18,709 bases of DNA from assembly GCA_937902455.1 (NCBI GenBank), contig CALELI010000119.1:1-18709 (forward strand). Reading direction: 5' to 3'. Shown here piece after piece: positions 1-6,893 of this stretch. A program made the position numbers and the translations under genes. Under the pieces are notes generated by a model. The model worked only from the letters and a program-made list of their open reading frames with translations, ran no database searches and was not told the DNA's origin. Source of the stretch: an uncultured Prevotellaceae bacterium (GTDB taxonomy: Bacteria; Bacteroidota; Bacteroidia; Bacteroidales; Bacteroidaceae). How positions within the stretch are numbered: position 1 is the stretch's first letter; the number at the start of each line of letters is the position of its first letter.

Positions 1-96
1 ATCTTCATTTTACTCTGCGAGAAACAACTGATTTACTATGACGGCTATTGCAAAATCAGGATGCGCAGTCAACAGGTATATTATTTCCTAAAATAA
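1..96 (+). CDS. 3' end of an unidentified upstream gene (partial)
   Basis: Frame 1 is open from the first base of the window to a TAA at 94-96, giving 31 C-terminal residues rich in Tyr, Lys and Arg and ending YYFLK. The other two plus frames hit stops earlier. A good promoter follows at once (98-129), as expected after a gene end. The fragment is too short to name or to prove coding, and its function cannot be judged. Confidence 0.35.
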   Translation: MFILLCEKQLIYYDGYCKIRMRSQQVYYFLK

Positions 97-97
97 A

Positions 98-129
98 TTT
101 TCAGTTTTCGCTTAATTTACCTATCTTTG
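98..129 (+). promoter_or_regulatory. Bacteroidetes-type promoter for the GH43 gene
   Basis: TATCTTTG at 122-129 matches the Bacteroidetes -7 consensus TAnnTTTG exactly. A weak -33 (TTTT at 98-101) lies 20 bases upstream. Transcription would begin near 136, leaving a leader of about 23 bases before the ATG at 159. Confidence 0.6.
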
Positions 130-158
130 CATCATCATTAGAAAATTAAATTCCGAAT

Positions 159-1805
159 ATGAAAAAACTACTTGCAATCCTCCTGCTTTCAGGATTCGGC
201 ACACTTACAGCCAGCGCACAGAATCCATACATGCCATTATGGGAATACATCCCCGACGGTGAGCCCTATGTATTCGAAGACCCTGACCGGCCAGGAAAAT
301 ACCGCGTGTATGTCTATGGTTCACATGACTCCCTCATCAAGGAATACTGCGGACTCGAACAAGTGGTATGGTCAGCACCTGTAGACGACCTATCCCAGTG
401 GCGCTACGACGGAGTCATCTTCCGCAACACCCACGATGCCAACGGCCACCTGCTGAGTCCTAATGGCAAGGGCGACCTGCTCTATGCCCCCGACATTGCA
501 GTGAAGACCGGTAAGGACGGCAAGAAGGAATATTATCTCTTCCCTAACATCCAGGGCGAGGAAAGAGCCGGACTGATTGCAAAGAGCAATCGTCCCGACG
601 GTCCCTACGTAGCCTGCAACTACAGCAAGACCAACCCTCGCAGCACCGATGGCGTGCTCCGCTTCGATCCTGCCGTATTCGTCGACGATGATGGTCGCGT
701 GTATGGCTACTGGGGATTCGAGAAGTCATTCGGAGCAGAACTCGACCCCGAGACCATGTCGACCGTCAAGCCCGGCACGAAGATTGTCACCGACATGGTT
801 TCCAACTACAAGCAAGACGGAATCTTCCGTTTCTTCGAAGCCTCGTCAATGCGCAAGATAAAGGACAAGTACGTGTTCATCTACTCCCGCTGGACAGGAG
901 AAGGCGAATTCGGACTGCCTACAACCAACTACACCCTCGCATACGCCTATAGCGACAATCCTCTCGGTCCGTTCACCTATGGAGGTACCATCATCGACGG
1001 CCGAGGCCGTGACACCGACGACAACGGGAAGATAATCTATACAGCCCACAAGACCGGCAACACTCATGGCAGCATCTGTGAAATCAACGGCCAGTGGTGG
1101 GTGTTCTATCATCGCCAGACAGGACTCGACGAGTTCTCCCGTCAGGCAATGGTTGCGCCAATCAAGGTGGATGTCCAGACAGGCAAGGGCGGTAAGGTCA
1201 CCATATCCGAGGGAGAATATACCTCTGAAGGATTCCAGACAGACGGTCTCAACCCACTCGAACGTACAGCGGCAGGTACAGCGTGCTACTACACCCATCC
1301 GAAGGGCATGGGACAGGAATATCCGAAATTCATGCCAAACGGTTCATATATCGAAGCATCACGCATCGACTGGAACTCATACGTCGGACCATACAACCTC
1401 AAACAGCCACTCTGTCCTGTAGTCAACAACACCGACGGGTCGGTCGTAGGCTACAAGTACTTCAACTTCGACTGCATGAAGGATGCAACTGACGCAACAC
1501 TTCACATGAACGTAGTGAAGGAAGGCATAGAGGGAACCATGAAAGTGATGATTGGAGGTCCAAGTGTGAAGAAAGGCGGCAAGGTCGTCGGTTCCTACAC
1601 CTTCAAGTCAGGTCCTGCAACACCAATGGCCGAGATATCCATCCCACTCACTGGCATGAACCAGTTCAAGGGCAAACAGCCATTGTTCTTCCAGTTCACA
1701 TCCGCCACAAAGGACAAGTCAATATGCAAAATCTATGACTTTATTTTCGTAATTATGAAATCCGAAATCCGAAATCCGAAATTAACAACAACTCGTAATT
1801 CGTAA
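159..1805 (+). CDS. Secreted GH43 family glycoside hydrolase with C-terminal CBM6-like domain
   Basis: Likely an arabinofuranosidase or xylosidase acting on plant polysaccharide side chains outside the cytoplasm. Residues 1-20 form a signal peptide with a predicted cut at ASA|Q. Residues 25-340 look like the five-bladed GH43 propeller: an early acidic stretch (E35-D43), DPAVFVDDDG around D170 (pKa-modulating Asp), FFEASSM with E227 as probable acid, and HGS at 303-305. Residues 375-530 resemble the jelly-roll carbohydrate-binding module often fused to GH43. The last 15 or so residues (KSEIRNPK onwards) are not conserved protein: they are encoded by a 7-bp tandem repeat that has replaced or extended the native end. 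The start follows a good promoter by about 30 bases. No SusC/SusD pair is nearby, so it is not in a visible polysaccharide utilisation locus. The exact substrate cannot be told from sequence. Confidence 0.85.
   Translation: MKKLLAILLLSGFGTLTASAQNPYMPLWEYIPDGEPYVFEDPDRPGKYRVYVYGSHDSLIKEYCGLEQVVWSAPVDDLSQWRYDGVIFRNTHDANGHLLSPNGKGDLLYAPDIAVKTGKDGKKEYYLFPNIQGEERAGLIAKSNRPDGPYVACNYSKTNPRSTDGVLRFDPAVFVDDDGRVYGYWGFEKSFGAELDPETMSTVKPGTKIVTDMVSNYKQDGIFRFFEASSMRKIKDKYVFIYSRWTGEGEFGLPTTNYTLAYAYSDNPLGPFTYGGTIIDGRGRDTDDNGKIIYTAHKTGNTHGSICEINGQWWVFYHRQTGLDEFSRQAMVAPIKVDVQTGKGGKVTISEGEYTSEGFQTDGLNPLERTAAGTACYYTHPKGMGQEYPKFMPNGSYIEASRIDWNSYVGPYNLKQPLCPVVNNTDGSVVGYKYFNFDCMKDATDATLHMNVVKEGIEGTMKVMIGGPSVKKGGKVVGSYTFKSGPATPMAEISIPLTGMNQFKGKQPLFFQFTSATKDKSICKIYDFIFVIMKSEIRNPKLTTTRNS
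1757..1784 (+). repeat. Heptamer array, unit GAAATCC, inside the GH43 3' end
   Basis: Three exact copies of GAAATCC (1757-1763, 1764-1770, 1771-1777) are followed by a degenerate fourth, GAAATTA. Read in frame it makes the KSEIRNPK tail of the GH43 protein, so the array lies within the annotated coding region. Confidence 0.85.
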
Positions 1806-1861
1806 TTCGTAATTCGTAATTCAATTCATAATTCGTAATTCATAATTCATAATTCACAATT
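1794..1861 (+). repeat. Heptamer array, units CGTAATT / CATAATT, before udk
   Basis: Four tandem CGTAATT units (1794-1821), a 5-base remnant (1822-1826), then CATAATT, CGTAATT, CATAATT, CATAATT and CACAATT to 1861. The array overlaps the GH43 stop codon and fills almost the whole gap to the uridine kinase ATG at 1869, so it forms the translation initiation region of udk. Confidence 0.9.
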
Positions 1862-1868
1862 TACCATC

Positions 1869-2474
1869 ATGCTTATCATTGGAATCGCCGGAGGAACCGG
1901 CAGCGGAAAGACAACAGTAGTCAACAAGATAGTAGAGGCACTGCCTGAAAACAGTGTGGCAATCATCCCACAGGATTCATACTACAACGACCAGAGCAAC
2001 CTGCCACTCGAAGTACGCAAGCGCACCAATTTCGACCATCCTAACGCATTCGACTGGAAACTCTTCGAGCAACAGATAGCACAGCTCAAGCTCGGCAAGG
2101 CCATCGAGCAGCCAACCTACTCCTACATCACCTGCACACGTCTCTCTGAGACCGTACATGTAGAGCCGAAGGACGTCATAATCATCGAAGGCATCATGGC
2201 ACTCTACGACAAGGACCTCCGCGACCAGATGGACCTCAAGGTCTTCGTCGATGCAGGAGCCGACGAACGCCTGCTCAGGGTTATCGTGCGCGACATGGAA
2301 GAACGCGGTCATCCACTCGACATGCTCATCGACAAGTACCGCAACATCCTCAAGCCAATGCACGACGAGTTCATCGAGCCGACCAAGCAATATGCCGACA
2401 TCATCATCCCTAACGGCGGCAATAACGCCCAGGCTGTCCGAATGATGCAGCAGTACATCAAGGGAATGTTATAA
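1869..2474 (+). CDS. udk: Uridine kinase
   Basis: Phosphorylates uridine and cytidine to UMP and CMP in pyrimidine salvage, in the cytoplasm. The P-loop GGTGSGKTT lies at residues 8-16, followed by family landmarks: PQDSYY (34-39), the NFDHPNAFDW segment, and IIIEGIMALYD, which resembles the Walker-B-like strand. At 201 residues it is close to the usual length of about 205-210. The ATG chosen starts directly with the P-loop strand (MLIIGIAGG), as in relatives. It lies 64 bases after the GH43 stop, and the gap is nearly all heptamer repeat. No separate promoter is visible, so it may be co-transcribed with the GH43 gene, which is functionally unrelated. Confidence 0.93.
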   Translation: MLIIGIAGGTGSGKTTVVNKIVEALPENSVAIIPQDSYYNDQSNLPLEVRKRTNFDHPNAFDWKLFEQQIAQLKLGKAIEQPTYSYITCTRLSETVHVEPKDVIIIEGIMALYDKDLRDQMDLKVFVDAGADERLLRVIVRDMEERGHPLDMLIDKYRNILKPMHDEFIEPTKQYADIIIPNGGNNAQAVRMMQQYIKGML

Positions 2475-2531
2475 TAACAGGAATCGAGACAGATATCAGT
2501 TATCGAATTATCATGTTATCTATTACATAAA

Positions 2532-2798
2532 ATGAAGAAGGCAATCATTACATTGGCATTCAGCATCTGCCTTGCCTCCCTTGCCTGGGCAGGAGGAGGC
2601 ATTGTCACATGGGACCTGTCTCAGCTCGTGGGCACATTCAGTAATGCCACCACCATCAAGGCCACAGACAGCGATGCCGAACTCACAATCGTGAGCGGTA
2701 CGTTTTGCGAGCAGGAATATCAGATTGGTTCGGCAGGCAAATACACCGACAAAATCAGCAAAGGCATAAGTGTGGAGCTGGCGGGACCTAAATCATAA
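2532..2798 (+). CDS. Short secreted protein, probably truncated at the tmRNA scar
   Basis: An 88-residue ORF with a clear signal peptide (MKKAIITLAFSICLASLAWA, cut before GGG) and then a beta-rich, Thr/Ser-containing stretch (TWDLS, TIVSGTF), as in extracellular beta-helix or adhesin-like Bacteroidetes proteins. The family is not recognised. The last 13 or so codons are read through a 29-bp copy of the tmRNA 3' end and its flank (2758-2786). The native C terminus was therefore probably lost in a rearrangement, and the gene may be a 5' remnant. It starts 57 bases after udk on the same strand, and no promoter match is seen. Whether it is expressed is unknown. Confidence 0.5.
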   Translation: MKKAIITLAFSICLASLAWAGGGIVTWDLSQLVGTFSNATTIKATDSDAELTIVSGTFCEQEYQIGSAGKYTDKISKGISVELAGPKS

Positions 2799-2849
2799 AT
2801 ACGGAAGAGGTTCAAATCCCGCAAAGGCATAAGTGTGGAGCTGGCGGGA
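2758..2849. repeat. 29-bp direct repeat of tmRNA 3' end plus flank
   Basis: Bases 2758-2786 and 2821-2849 are identical over 29 positions, with a 63-base offset. Each copy holds 14 bases of the tmRNA acceptor and T-arm end (TGGAGCTGGCGGGA on the plus strand) and 15 bases of downstream flank. tmRNA 3' ends are common integration sites for tyrosine-recombinase elements, so this could be an attL/attR pair from which nearly all the element has been lost. Simple duplication is the alternative. Confidence 0.75.
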
Positions 2850-2857
2850 TTTGAACC
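2809..2857. repeat. 14-bp inverted copy of the tmRNA T-arm
   Basis: GGTTCAAATCCCGC at 2809-2822 is the exact reverse complement of 2844-2857, which is the T-arm of the tmRNA. It lies in the 34-base spacer of the direct repeat. It adds to the evidence for rearrangement here, and could also form a hairpin just past the tmRNA end. Confidence 0.6.
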
Positions 2858-3232
2858 CGCGTCCAAACAAGGAGACCATACGCTTTCTACATGCTTATTC
2901 CGGCTTAGGTTTTCGTGCTGCATCAAGACCCGGACCACCAAATGCAGCCTTATCCTCTAAGAGTTTCATCGCAGACGCGAGGCCATCCACAACTATTCCC
3001 GATTTTACTGCACCGCCTTACTGACCGCTTCAGGAAAATAGCTTTCAGGGCGATGTCTCGTTCCCCTGCCTGGCAAGGGAATTAAGCAATCAGACTACTG
3101 AACTTCGTCTATGCAGCGAGAGCATAAGTATTGTTGCCAGATAAATTTGATTCGAGACGTTTTGAAGAGTCGGTCTCAACACTCTGCATGCTTACGCACC
3201 ACCTCAACTTGCTGTCAAATCCATTCAACCCC
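2836..3232 (-). ncRNA. ssrA: tmRNA (ssrA)
   Basis: Transfer-messenger RNA that rescues stalled ribosomes together with SmpB. On the minus strand the 5' end GGGGTTGAATGGATTTGACA (from 3232) and the 3' end CGGGTTCAAATCCCGCCAG-CTCCA (to 2836) form the alanine-type acceptor stem (GGGGUUG with CAGCUCC, including G-U pairs). The terminal CCA is not encoded, since CAC follows. The tag frame GGC AAC AAT ACT TAT GCT CTC GCT GCA TAG (3138-3109) gives GNNTYALAA, or AGNNTYALAA with the alanine carried by the tmRNA. This is very close to tags I recall for Bacteroides (GETNYALAA) and Porphyromonas (GENNYALAA). The mature length of about 397 nt is typical. It is transcribed from the TAnnTTTG promoter at 3267-3297, leaving about 28 nt of 5' leader to be trimmed. 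Confidence 0.95.
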
Positions 3233-3266
3233 AAGTTGCAGTTCCTCCCACCGGAGAAAAAGTGTG

Positions 3267-3297
3267 CAAAGATACGAAAAAAAACGATAACGACAAC
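3267..3297 (-). promoter_or_regulatory. Promoter for tmRNA
   Basis: On the minus strand TATCTTTG (3274-3267) is an exact -7 element. A GTTG (3297-3294) lies 19 bases upstream as the -33. The predicted start near 3260 precedes the mature tmRNA 5' end at 3232. Confidence 0.7.
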
Positions 3298-3319
3298 AAA
3301 AAGGACGAGTTTTTTCTGT

Positions 3320-4699
3320 CTATCTGCGGTAGTTTGTGTAGACTACGTCGAGTTTGATCTTGTCGGTGCCACCGAGGAGACGTGTACTGGACATGGAGAA
3401 GTCGTGACAGAGCTTGACAAGGTATGAGGATGTGTCGTAGGTTGGTTCTACTGGGATGATATATACCTTGTTGTAGTTTGGCGTGGCACGACCATTCTTC
3501 TTCTCGGTAATCATTGTGCTCACGAGATTGGAGATGTTGGAGAAATCGTATGTATTGGATTTCTTGTTGTAGGTTGCTATGTAGGATGTGAGGTCGTCGG
3601 CAACCTTATAGTTCTCGAAATAGCCTGTATAGTCGTCGTAGCGTACAAGGAGTACGTTCTTCGGTATGCTGAGCTTGAAACGGCTCTGCACACGGTCGTT
3701 ATAGCGGGTGAGGGTGAGCTTTACGGAGTTGATGGAGTCATTGGAGTATTGCGATGACATGATTTCGTCGATTGGCAGGGTAATCTGCGTGAAGAGTCCT
3801 GCCGGTGACTTGAGGTATGTGGCAGACTGGTCGTCAATGAGTTTCTGGAGGTTAGAGTTCTCGAATCGTGTTGCCTGAATGACTTCCTCAGTAGATCCGA
3901 ATGCCTTATATGCATCCTTGTAGACAGAGTCTTCACTGGCTACGTAGGCATCGAAATGGATTGTGAGCGATGAGATGTCGATATAGGCCATTGCTCCGTC
4001 ACCAGCTTCGAGCTTGAAGTAGAAGCCTTTGGTTCCCGGAATTCCGCTGCGGATAAATGCCTCGGAGTTGGTGAAATATTCGGGATGCGACTTGTAGCCG
4101 TCGTAGATGGCCTGACCGATGTAGCGTGGGAGCGGTATGTAGATGTTATTGTAGTGCTCTGATGACCAGCGCTCGCTGTCGGAAATGGTGTAGTCGGACA
4201 GTGTAAACCACTTCTCTGCAATCGGCTCCTTCTTGCTGTCGTAGTAGTTCTCAGGGATGATATTGGTGTAGTAGTTGAGATCAGGATTGAGTACTGAGTC
4301 GAGCGGATAGACGGATAACTTGAGGGTCTGGAGTGAATCGCCCACGAAGTCCTTGACATAGAGACGAAGATCGACAGCCGTGACTGAGTCGTTGACTATT
4401 GAGTCAGGCATGGCGAAATGCTCTGGGCAGTGGAACTGTGCCAGGAAGTCGGACTTGATGGATGTCCCTGTCTCGGGGTCAGTAAAACGTCCGAGATAGG
4501 ATATGCTTGAGCGTGCCAGTACGTCGCCTGCCGGCACTGTCTGTGAGACGGCGTAATAGACAGCCTCAGATGAATGGACAAAATCCTGGGAAGGCATCAT
4601 GTCGGAGCCCAGATTGTTGGTAGTGTCATCGCATGAAGCGAGAAACGGGAGAAGGAGTGATATAGAGACTGTAAGTATTTTATTACGAACGTTGCGCAT
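3320..4699 (-). CDS. DUF4270 family lipoprotein
   Basis: A 459-residue predicted lipoprotein. The signal peptide ends in the lipobox LASC with Cys23, and the following DDTTNN resembles the acidic export signal that sends Bacteroidetes lipoproteins to the cell surface. The rest is soluble and beta-rich, with SYLGRFTDPETG near residues 66-77, a pattern I associate with DUF4270. Its molecular role is unknown. It lies 49 bases downstream of the GT5-like gene with no clear promoter between, so the two are probably one transcript. I recall the same pair in Bacteroides genomes. No convincing terminator is seen between its stop and the tmRNA promoter. Confidence 0.8.
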   Translation of the reverse strand: MRNVRNKILTVSISLLLPFLASCDDTTNNLGSDMMPSQDFVHSSEAVYYAVSQTVPAGDVLARSSISYLGRFTDPETGTSIKSDFLAQFHCPEHFAMPDSIVNDSVTAVDLRLYVKDFVGDSLQTLKLSVYPLDSVLNPDLNYYTNIIPENYYDSKKEPIAEKWFTLSDYTISDSERWSSEHYNNIYIPLPRYIGQAIYDGYKSHPEYFTNSEAFIRSGIPGTKGFYFKLEAGDGAMAYIDISSLTIHFDAYVASEDSVYKDAYKAFGSTEEVIQATRFENSNLQKLIDDQSATYLKSPAGLFTQITLPIDEIMSSQYSNDSINSVKLTLTRYNDRVQSRFKLSIPKNVLLVRYDDYTGYFENYKVADDLTSYIATYNKKSNTYDFSNISNLVSTMITEKKNGRATPNYNKVYIIPVEPTYDTSSYLVKLCHDFSMSSTRLLGGTDKIKLDVVYTNYRR

Positions 4700-4748
4700 T
4701 GAAATCTTCGTTGTTTTGCTTGTGTGGATTGATATACAGGAAATGAGG

Positions 4749-5561
4749 TCAGCCTAACACCTGGTCATAGAATTGCTTGTAGGCTTCCTCGCACTTGTCT
4801 TCGGTCTGATATGGGAGTACAGGCAGTCCAAGTGACTGTGCATACTGGATGACTTCAGGACTTACTTCCTCGTCCTCGAGGATAACTCCGTCGGAGAACT
4901 TGATTGCCAGTTTCTGCATGTTGTCGAAACGACACTCGAGTGGTGTCACGTCGGCAACATCGAGGAATGATGCATCGCGGAAGGTGAGTGATTTCTCGAG
5001 GTTCTTACTGAGTGGCTGAGTGAGCATCTGACGGGTAGCTGAATATACTATCTTGCATTCAGCGAATGATGGTTCATCGCGGAACGCCTTCTTGATGTAT
5101 AGCGGCATAATGGCTGAAGCCCATCCGGTGCAGTGTACGATATCAGGCACCCAGCCGAGTTTCTTGACTGTCTCGAGGACACCACGGGCGTAAAAGATAG
5201 CACGATCGGCATTGTTGGCGTATTCCTTGCCGCGAGGATCGATTCCGATGCCTTTCTTGCGGAAGAAGTCGTCGTTGTCGATGAAATATATCTGCATGCG
5301 TGCGGCCTGTATGGATGCGACCTTTATGAGCAGAGAATGATCTGCTTCGTTGATGATGAGGTTCATTCCCGAAAGTCGTATGACTTCGTGTAGTTGGTTA
5401 CGGCGTTCATTGATAATTCCCCATTTAGGCATGAATGTACGGATTTCACAGCTTGATTCCTGGATGCGCTGTGGCAACTCACGGAACCGCTTTGAGATGG
5501 GGGTCTCAGCGGTGAACGGCATCATTTCCGTATTTACATAGAGTACTTTTTTCGTCTTCAT
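4749..5561 (-). CDS. Truncated glycogen/starch synthase-like protein (GT5 N-terminal domain)
   Basis: At 270 residues it covers only the N-terminal Rossmann half of a GT5 glycogen synthase; true enzymes have about 480 residues with a second nucleotide-sugar domain. Recognisable parts are the opening strand VLYVNTEMMPF, the segment RTFMPKWGIINERRNQLHEV, the strand IYFIDNDDFF, and PDIVHCTGWASA (about 155-166). The glucosyl-donor loop KxGGL is replaced by AETPISKRF, and the HDWH motif has become CTGW, so glycogen synthesis by this protein alone is unlikely. I recall similar short proteins in many Bacteroidales near panC, usually named glycogen synthase. No panC lies inside this window. It probably has a sugar-sensing, structural or partner role; this is inference. 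Confidence 0.75.
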   Translation of the reverse strand: MKTKKVLYVNTEMMPFTAETPISKRFRELPQRIQESSCEIRTFMPKWGIINERRNQLHEVIRLSGMNLIINEADHSLLIKVASIQAARMQIYFIDNDDFFRKKGIGIDPRGKEYANNADRAIFYARGVLETVKKLGWVPDIVHCTGWASAIMPLYIKKAFRDEPSFAECKIVYSATRQMLTQPLSKNLEKSLTFRDASFLDVADVTPLECRFDNMQKLAIKFSDGVILEDEEVSPEVIQYAQSLGLPVLPYQTEDKCEEAYKQFYDQVLG

Positions 5562-5586
5562 TTCACAAATGCATATATTGCATTTG

Positions 5587-5594
5587 CAAATTTA
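5587..5594 (-). promoter_or_regulatory. Candidate -7 element for the GT5-like / DUF4270 unit
   Basis: TAAATTTG on the minus strand (5594-5587) matches TAnnTTTG and would start transcription about 20 bases before the ATG at 5561. No TTTG is found at the right distance upstream, where there is only a poly-A/T run. The call therefore rests on the -7 alone. Confidence 0.4.
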
Positions 5595-5655
5595 GTATTT
5601 TTTTTTGACATAATCGCTATGGATTGGGCAAAAAGATTGGAAATGATGGTACAAC

Positions 5656-5699
5656 ACAAAAAAAAAGAAACGGTCACGAGCTTTCACAGCTGATGACCG
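5656..5699 (-). terminator. Rho-independent terminator after the SPOR lipoprotein gene
   Basis: CGGTCA (5671-5676) pairs with TGACCG (5694-5699), with inner AGCT/AGCT pairing. On the minus strand the stem is followed by a run of T (complement of the A-tract 5658-5670). It lies about 155 bases past the SPOR stop and before the GT5-like promoter. Confidence 0.75.
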
Positions 5700-5853
5700 C
5701 CTGAGATAATTCTTACAATTATTCTCACTTACCAAAAAGAAATTAAAATGTGCTTAAACTAAGCTGATTGAAAACACAATATATCTTTTTCGTCTGGCCT
5801 TCTCAGCACTGATGCATATAGAATGGCACTGACGTTTCTGGCGTATTAATGAA

Positions 5854-6327
5854 TTACTTGCGCAGGAGCAACCATGCGTCTGGATAGATACTGCGGAGAC
5901 GGTTGCGTGTGTTGACTGCAGATGACTTGTCGTCGAATGATTCTGCCACTACGCGGTACATTCCTGTCTCTGGGTTCTGTGCTACCTGTGCTGCATAGCC
6001 GCTTGACTTGAGTGTGCTGCAAAGACGGTTTGCGTTGTCGAGGCTCTTGAATGATCCGCAGATTACGTTATAAGCCTTGAGTGTGCCGTTGATTGCGTTG
6101 AGTGATTCCTGGCGTACAGTTACGTTCTCTTCTGGCTGCTGTGCCACTGGAGCTGTTACGACTGGAGCTGCTGGCTGCTGTACGACTGGAGCTACCGGCT
6201 GCTGGACAGTCTGTTCTGCTGCCTGTGCCTTTTCGTAGGCCTTACGATAGCTACTTTCTGATGACTTACATGAAACGAAGGCGATAGCTGAAATGAGTGC
6301 CAAGCCTAAAATAAGATTCTTTTTCAT
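5854..6327 (-). CDS. SPOR domain lipoprotein
   Basis: A 157-residue protein with a lipoprotein signal (FVSC, Cys20), a Gln/Val/Pro/Ala-rich linker (residues 38-66, several QQPxAPVV units), and a C-terminal SPOR domain (about 88-157: YNVICGSFKSLDNANRLCSTL, then YRVVAESF). SPOR domains bind denuded glycan strands of septal peptidoglycan, so it probably acts at the division site, anchored in a membrane by lipid. The two-Cys pattern in the domain (VICGSF and RLCSTL) is seen directly. It follows the HU-like gene by 144 bases on the same strand with no TAnnTTTG between, so it may share that promoter. A terminator lies at 5656-5699. Confidence 0.88.
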   Translation of the reverse strand: MKKNLILGLALISAIAFVSCKSSESSYRKAYEKAQAAEQTVQQPVAPVVQQPAAPVVTAPVAQQPEENVTVRQESLNAINGTLKAYNVICGSFKSLDNANRLCSTLKSSGYAAQVAQNPETGMYRVVAESFDDKSSAVNTRNRLRSIYPDAWLLLRK

Positions 6328-6471
6328 AATGTTTTTAGTTTTTTTTAGTTTTGTAATTAATTATCTCTATCTGTTTAATTTATTAATGTTGACGATTCCG
6401 ACGAACTGAGGAGTGTAAAATTTTGATTTCTTGTGGAAGTGATTCAGTGTTGTCAGTCCATCGAATTGCCA

Positions 6472-6858
6472 TCAGTCTTTCACACATGAAAACGAAGATG
6501 CCTTCATTGCCTTCTTCAGAGGAACTGCGGCACGGTAATGGATATTCTTAATCTTGATATCCTTTGCCTTCATATCCTTCTCACTCTCCACAAGCGGAGA
6601 TTCTGCCGAGATTGAAAATGTACCGAGTCCGTCGATATAGACATTATAACCATCAAGAAGACTCTGCTCGATTTTCTCGACGAGTGCAGCTATGGCTCCG
6701 GCCATGTCGGCCATAGTCAGTGTGCATGATGCTGCAATGTCCTTGCAGAGTGTCTGAGTGTCTATTGTACCCTTCGTGACAACCTGTGCATAAAAAGCCT
6801 TCTTTGGTTCCTTGCTGATGTTGTCCTTCATCGGAGTCAGGCGATAGTTTATACTCAT
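6472..6858 (-). CDS. HU-like DNA-binding protein (Bacteroidetes HU family)
   Basis: A 128-residue protein of the HU/IHF-like type common in Bacteroidetes. It opens MSINYRLTPMKDN, followed by KAFYAQVVTKGTID (about 20-33), helices with CTLTMADMAGAIAALVEKIEQSLLDG, and the beta-arm segment YNVYIDGLGTFSISAES (about 72-88). It probably bends or compacts DNA, and many such paralogues exist per genome. The first ATG fits the conserved start of the family. Its promoter (6966-6997) is a full consensus match, giving a leader of about 100 bases that contains several copies of a TGTAGACAA motif. Autoregulation is possible but is inference. Confidence 0.85.
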   Translation of the reverse strand: MSINYRLTPMKDNISKEPKKAFYAQVVTKGTIDTQTLCKDIAASCTLTMADMAGAIAALVEKIEQSLLDGYNVYIDGLGTFSISAESPLVESEKDMKAKDIKIKNIHYRAAVPLKKAMKASSFSCVKD

Positions 6859-6893
6859 ATTTTTCTTTATGTTTAAAGTTATTTTTATTTAAT

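Noticed and set aside
1794..1861. Possible CRISPR-like or rRNA-like repeat
   Set aside because: Units are only 7 bp and directly adjacent, with no spacers. It is a short tandem array.
2805..2860. A tRNA gene on the plus strand suggested by GGTTCAAATCCC
   Set aside because: No acceptor, D or anticodon arms surround it. It is an inverted copy of the tmRNA T-arm.
2833..3427. Plus-strand ORFs of 63 and 98 residues
   Set aside because: They lie across the tmRNA and its promoter; their length is explained by that RNA gene.
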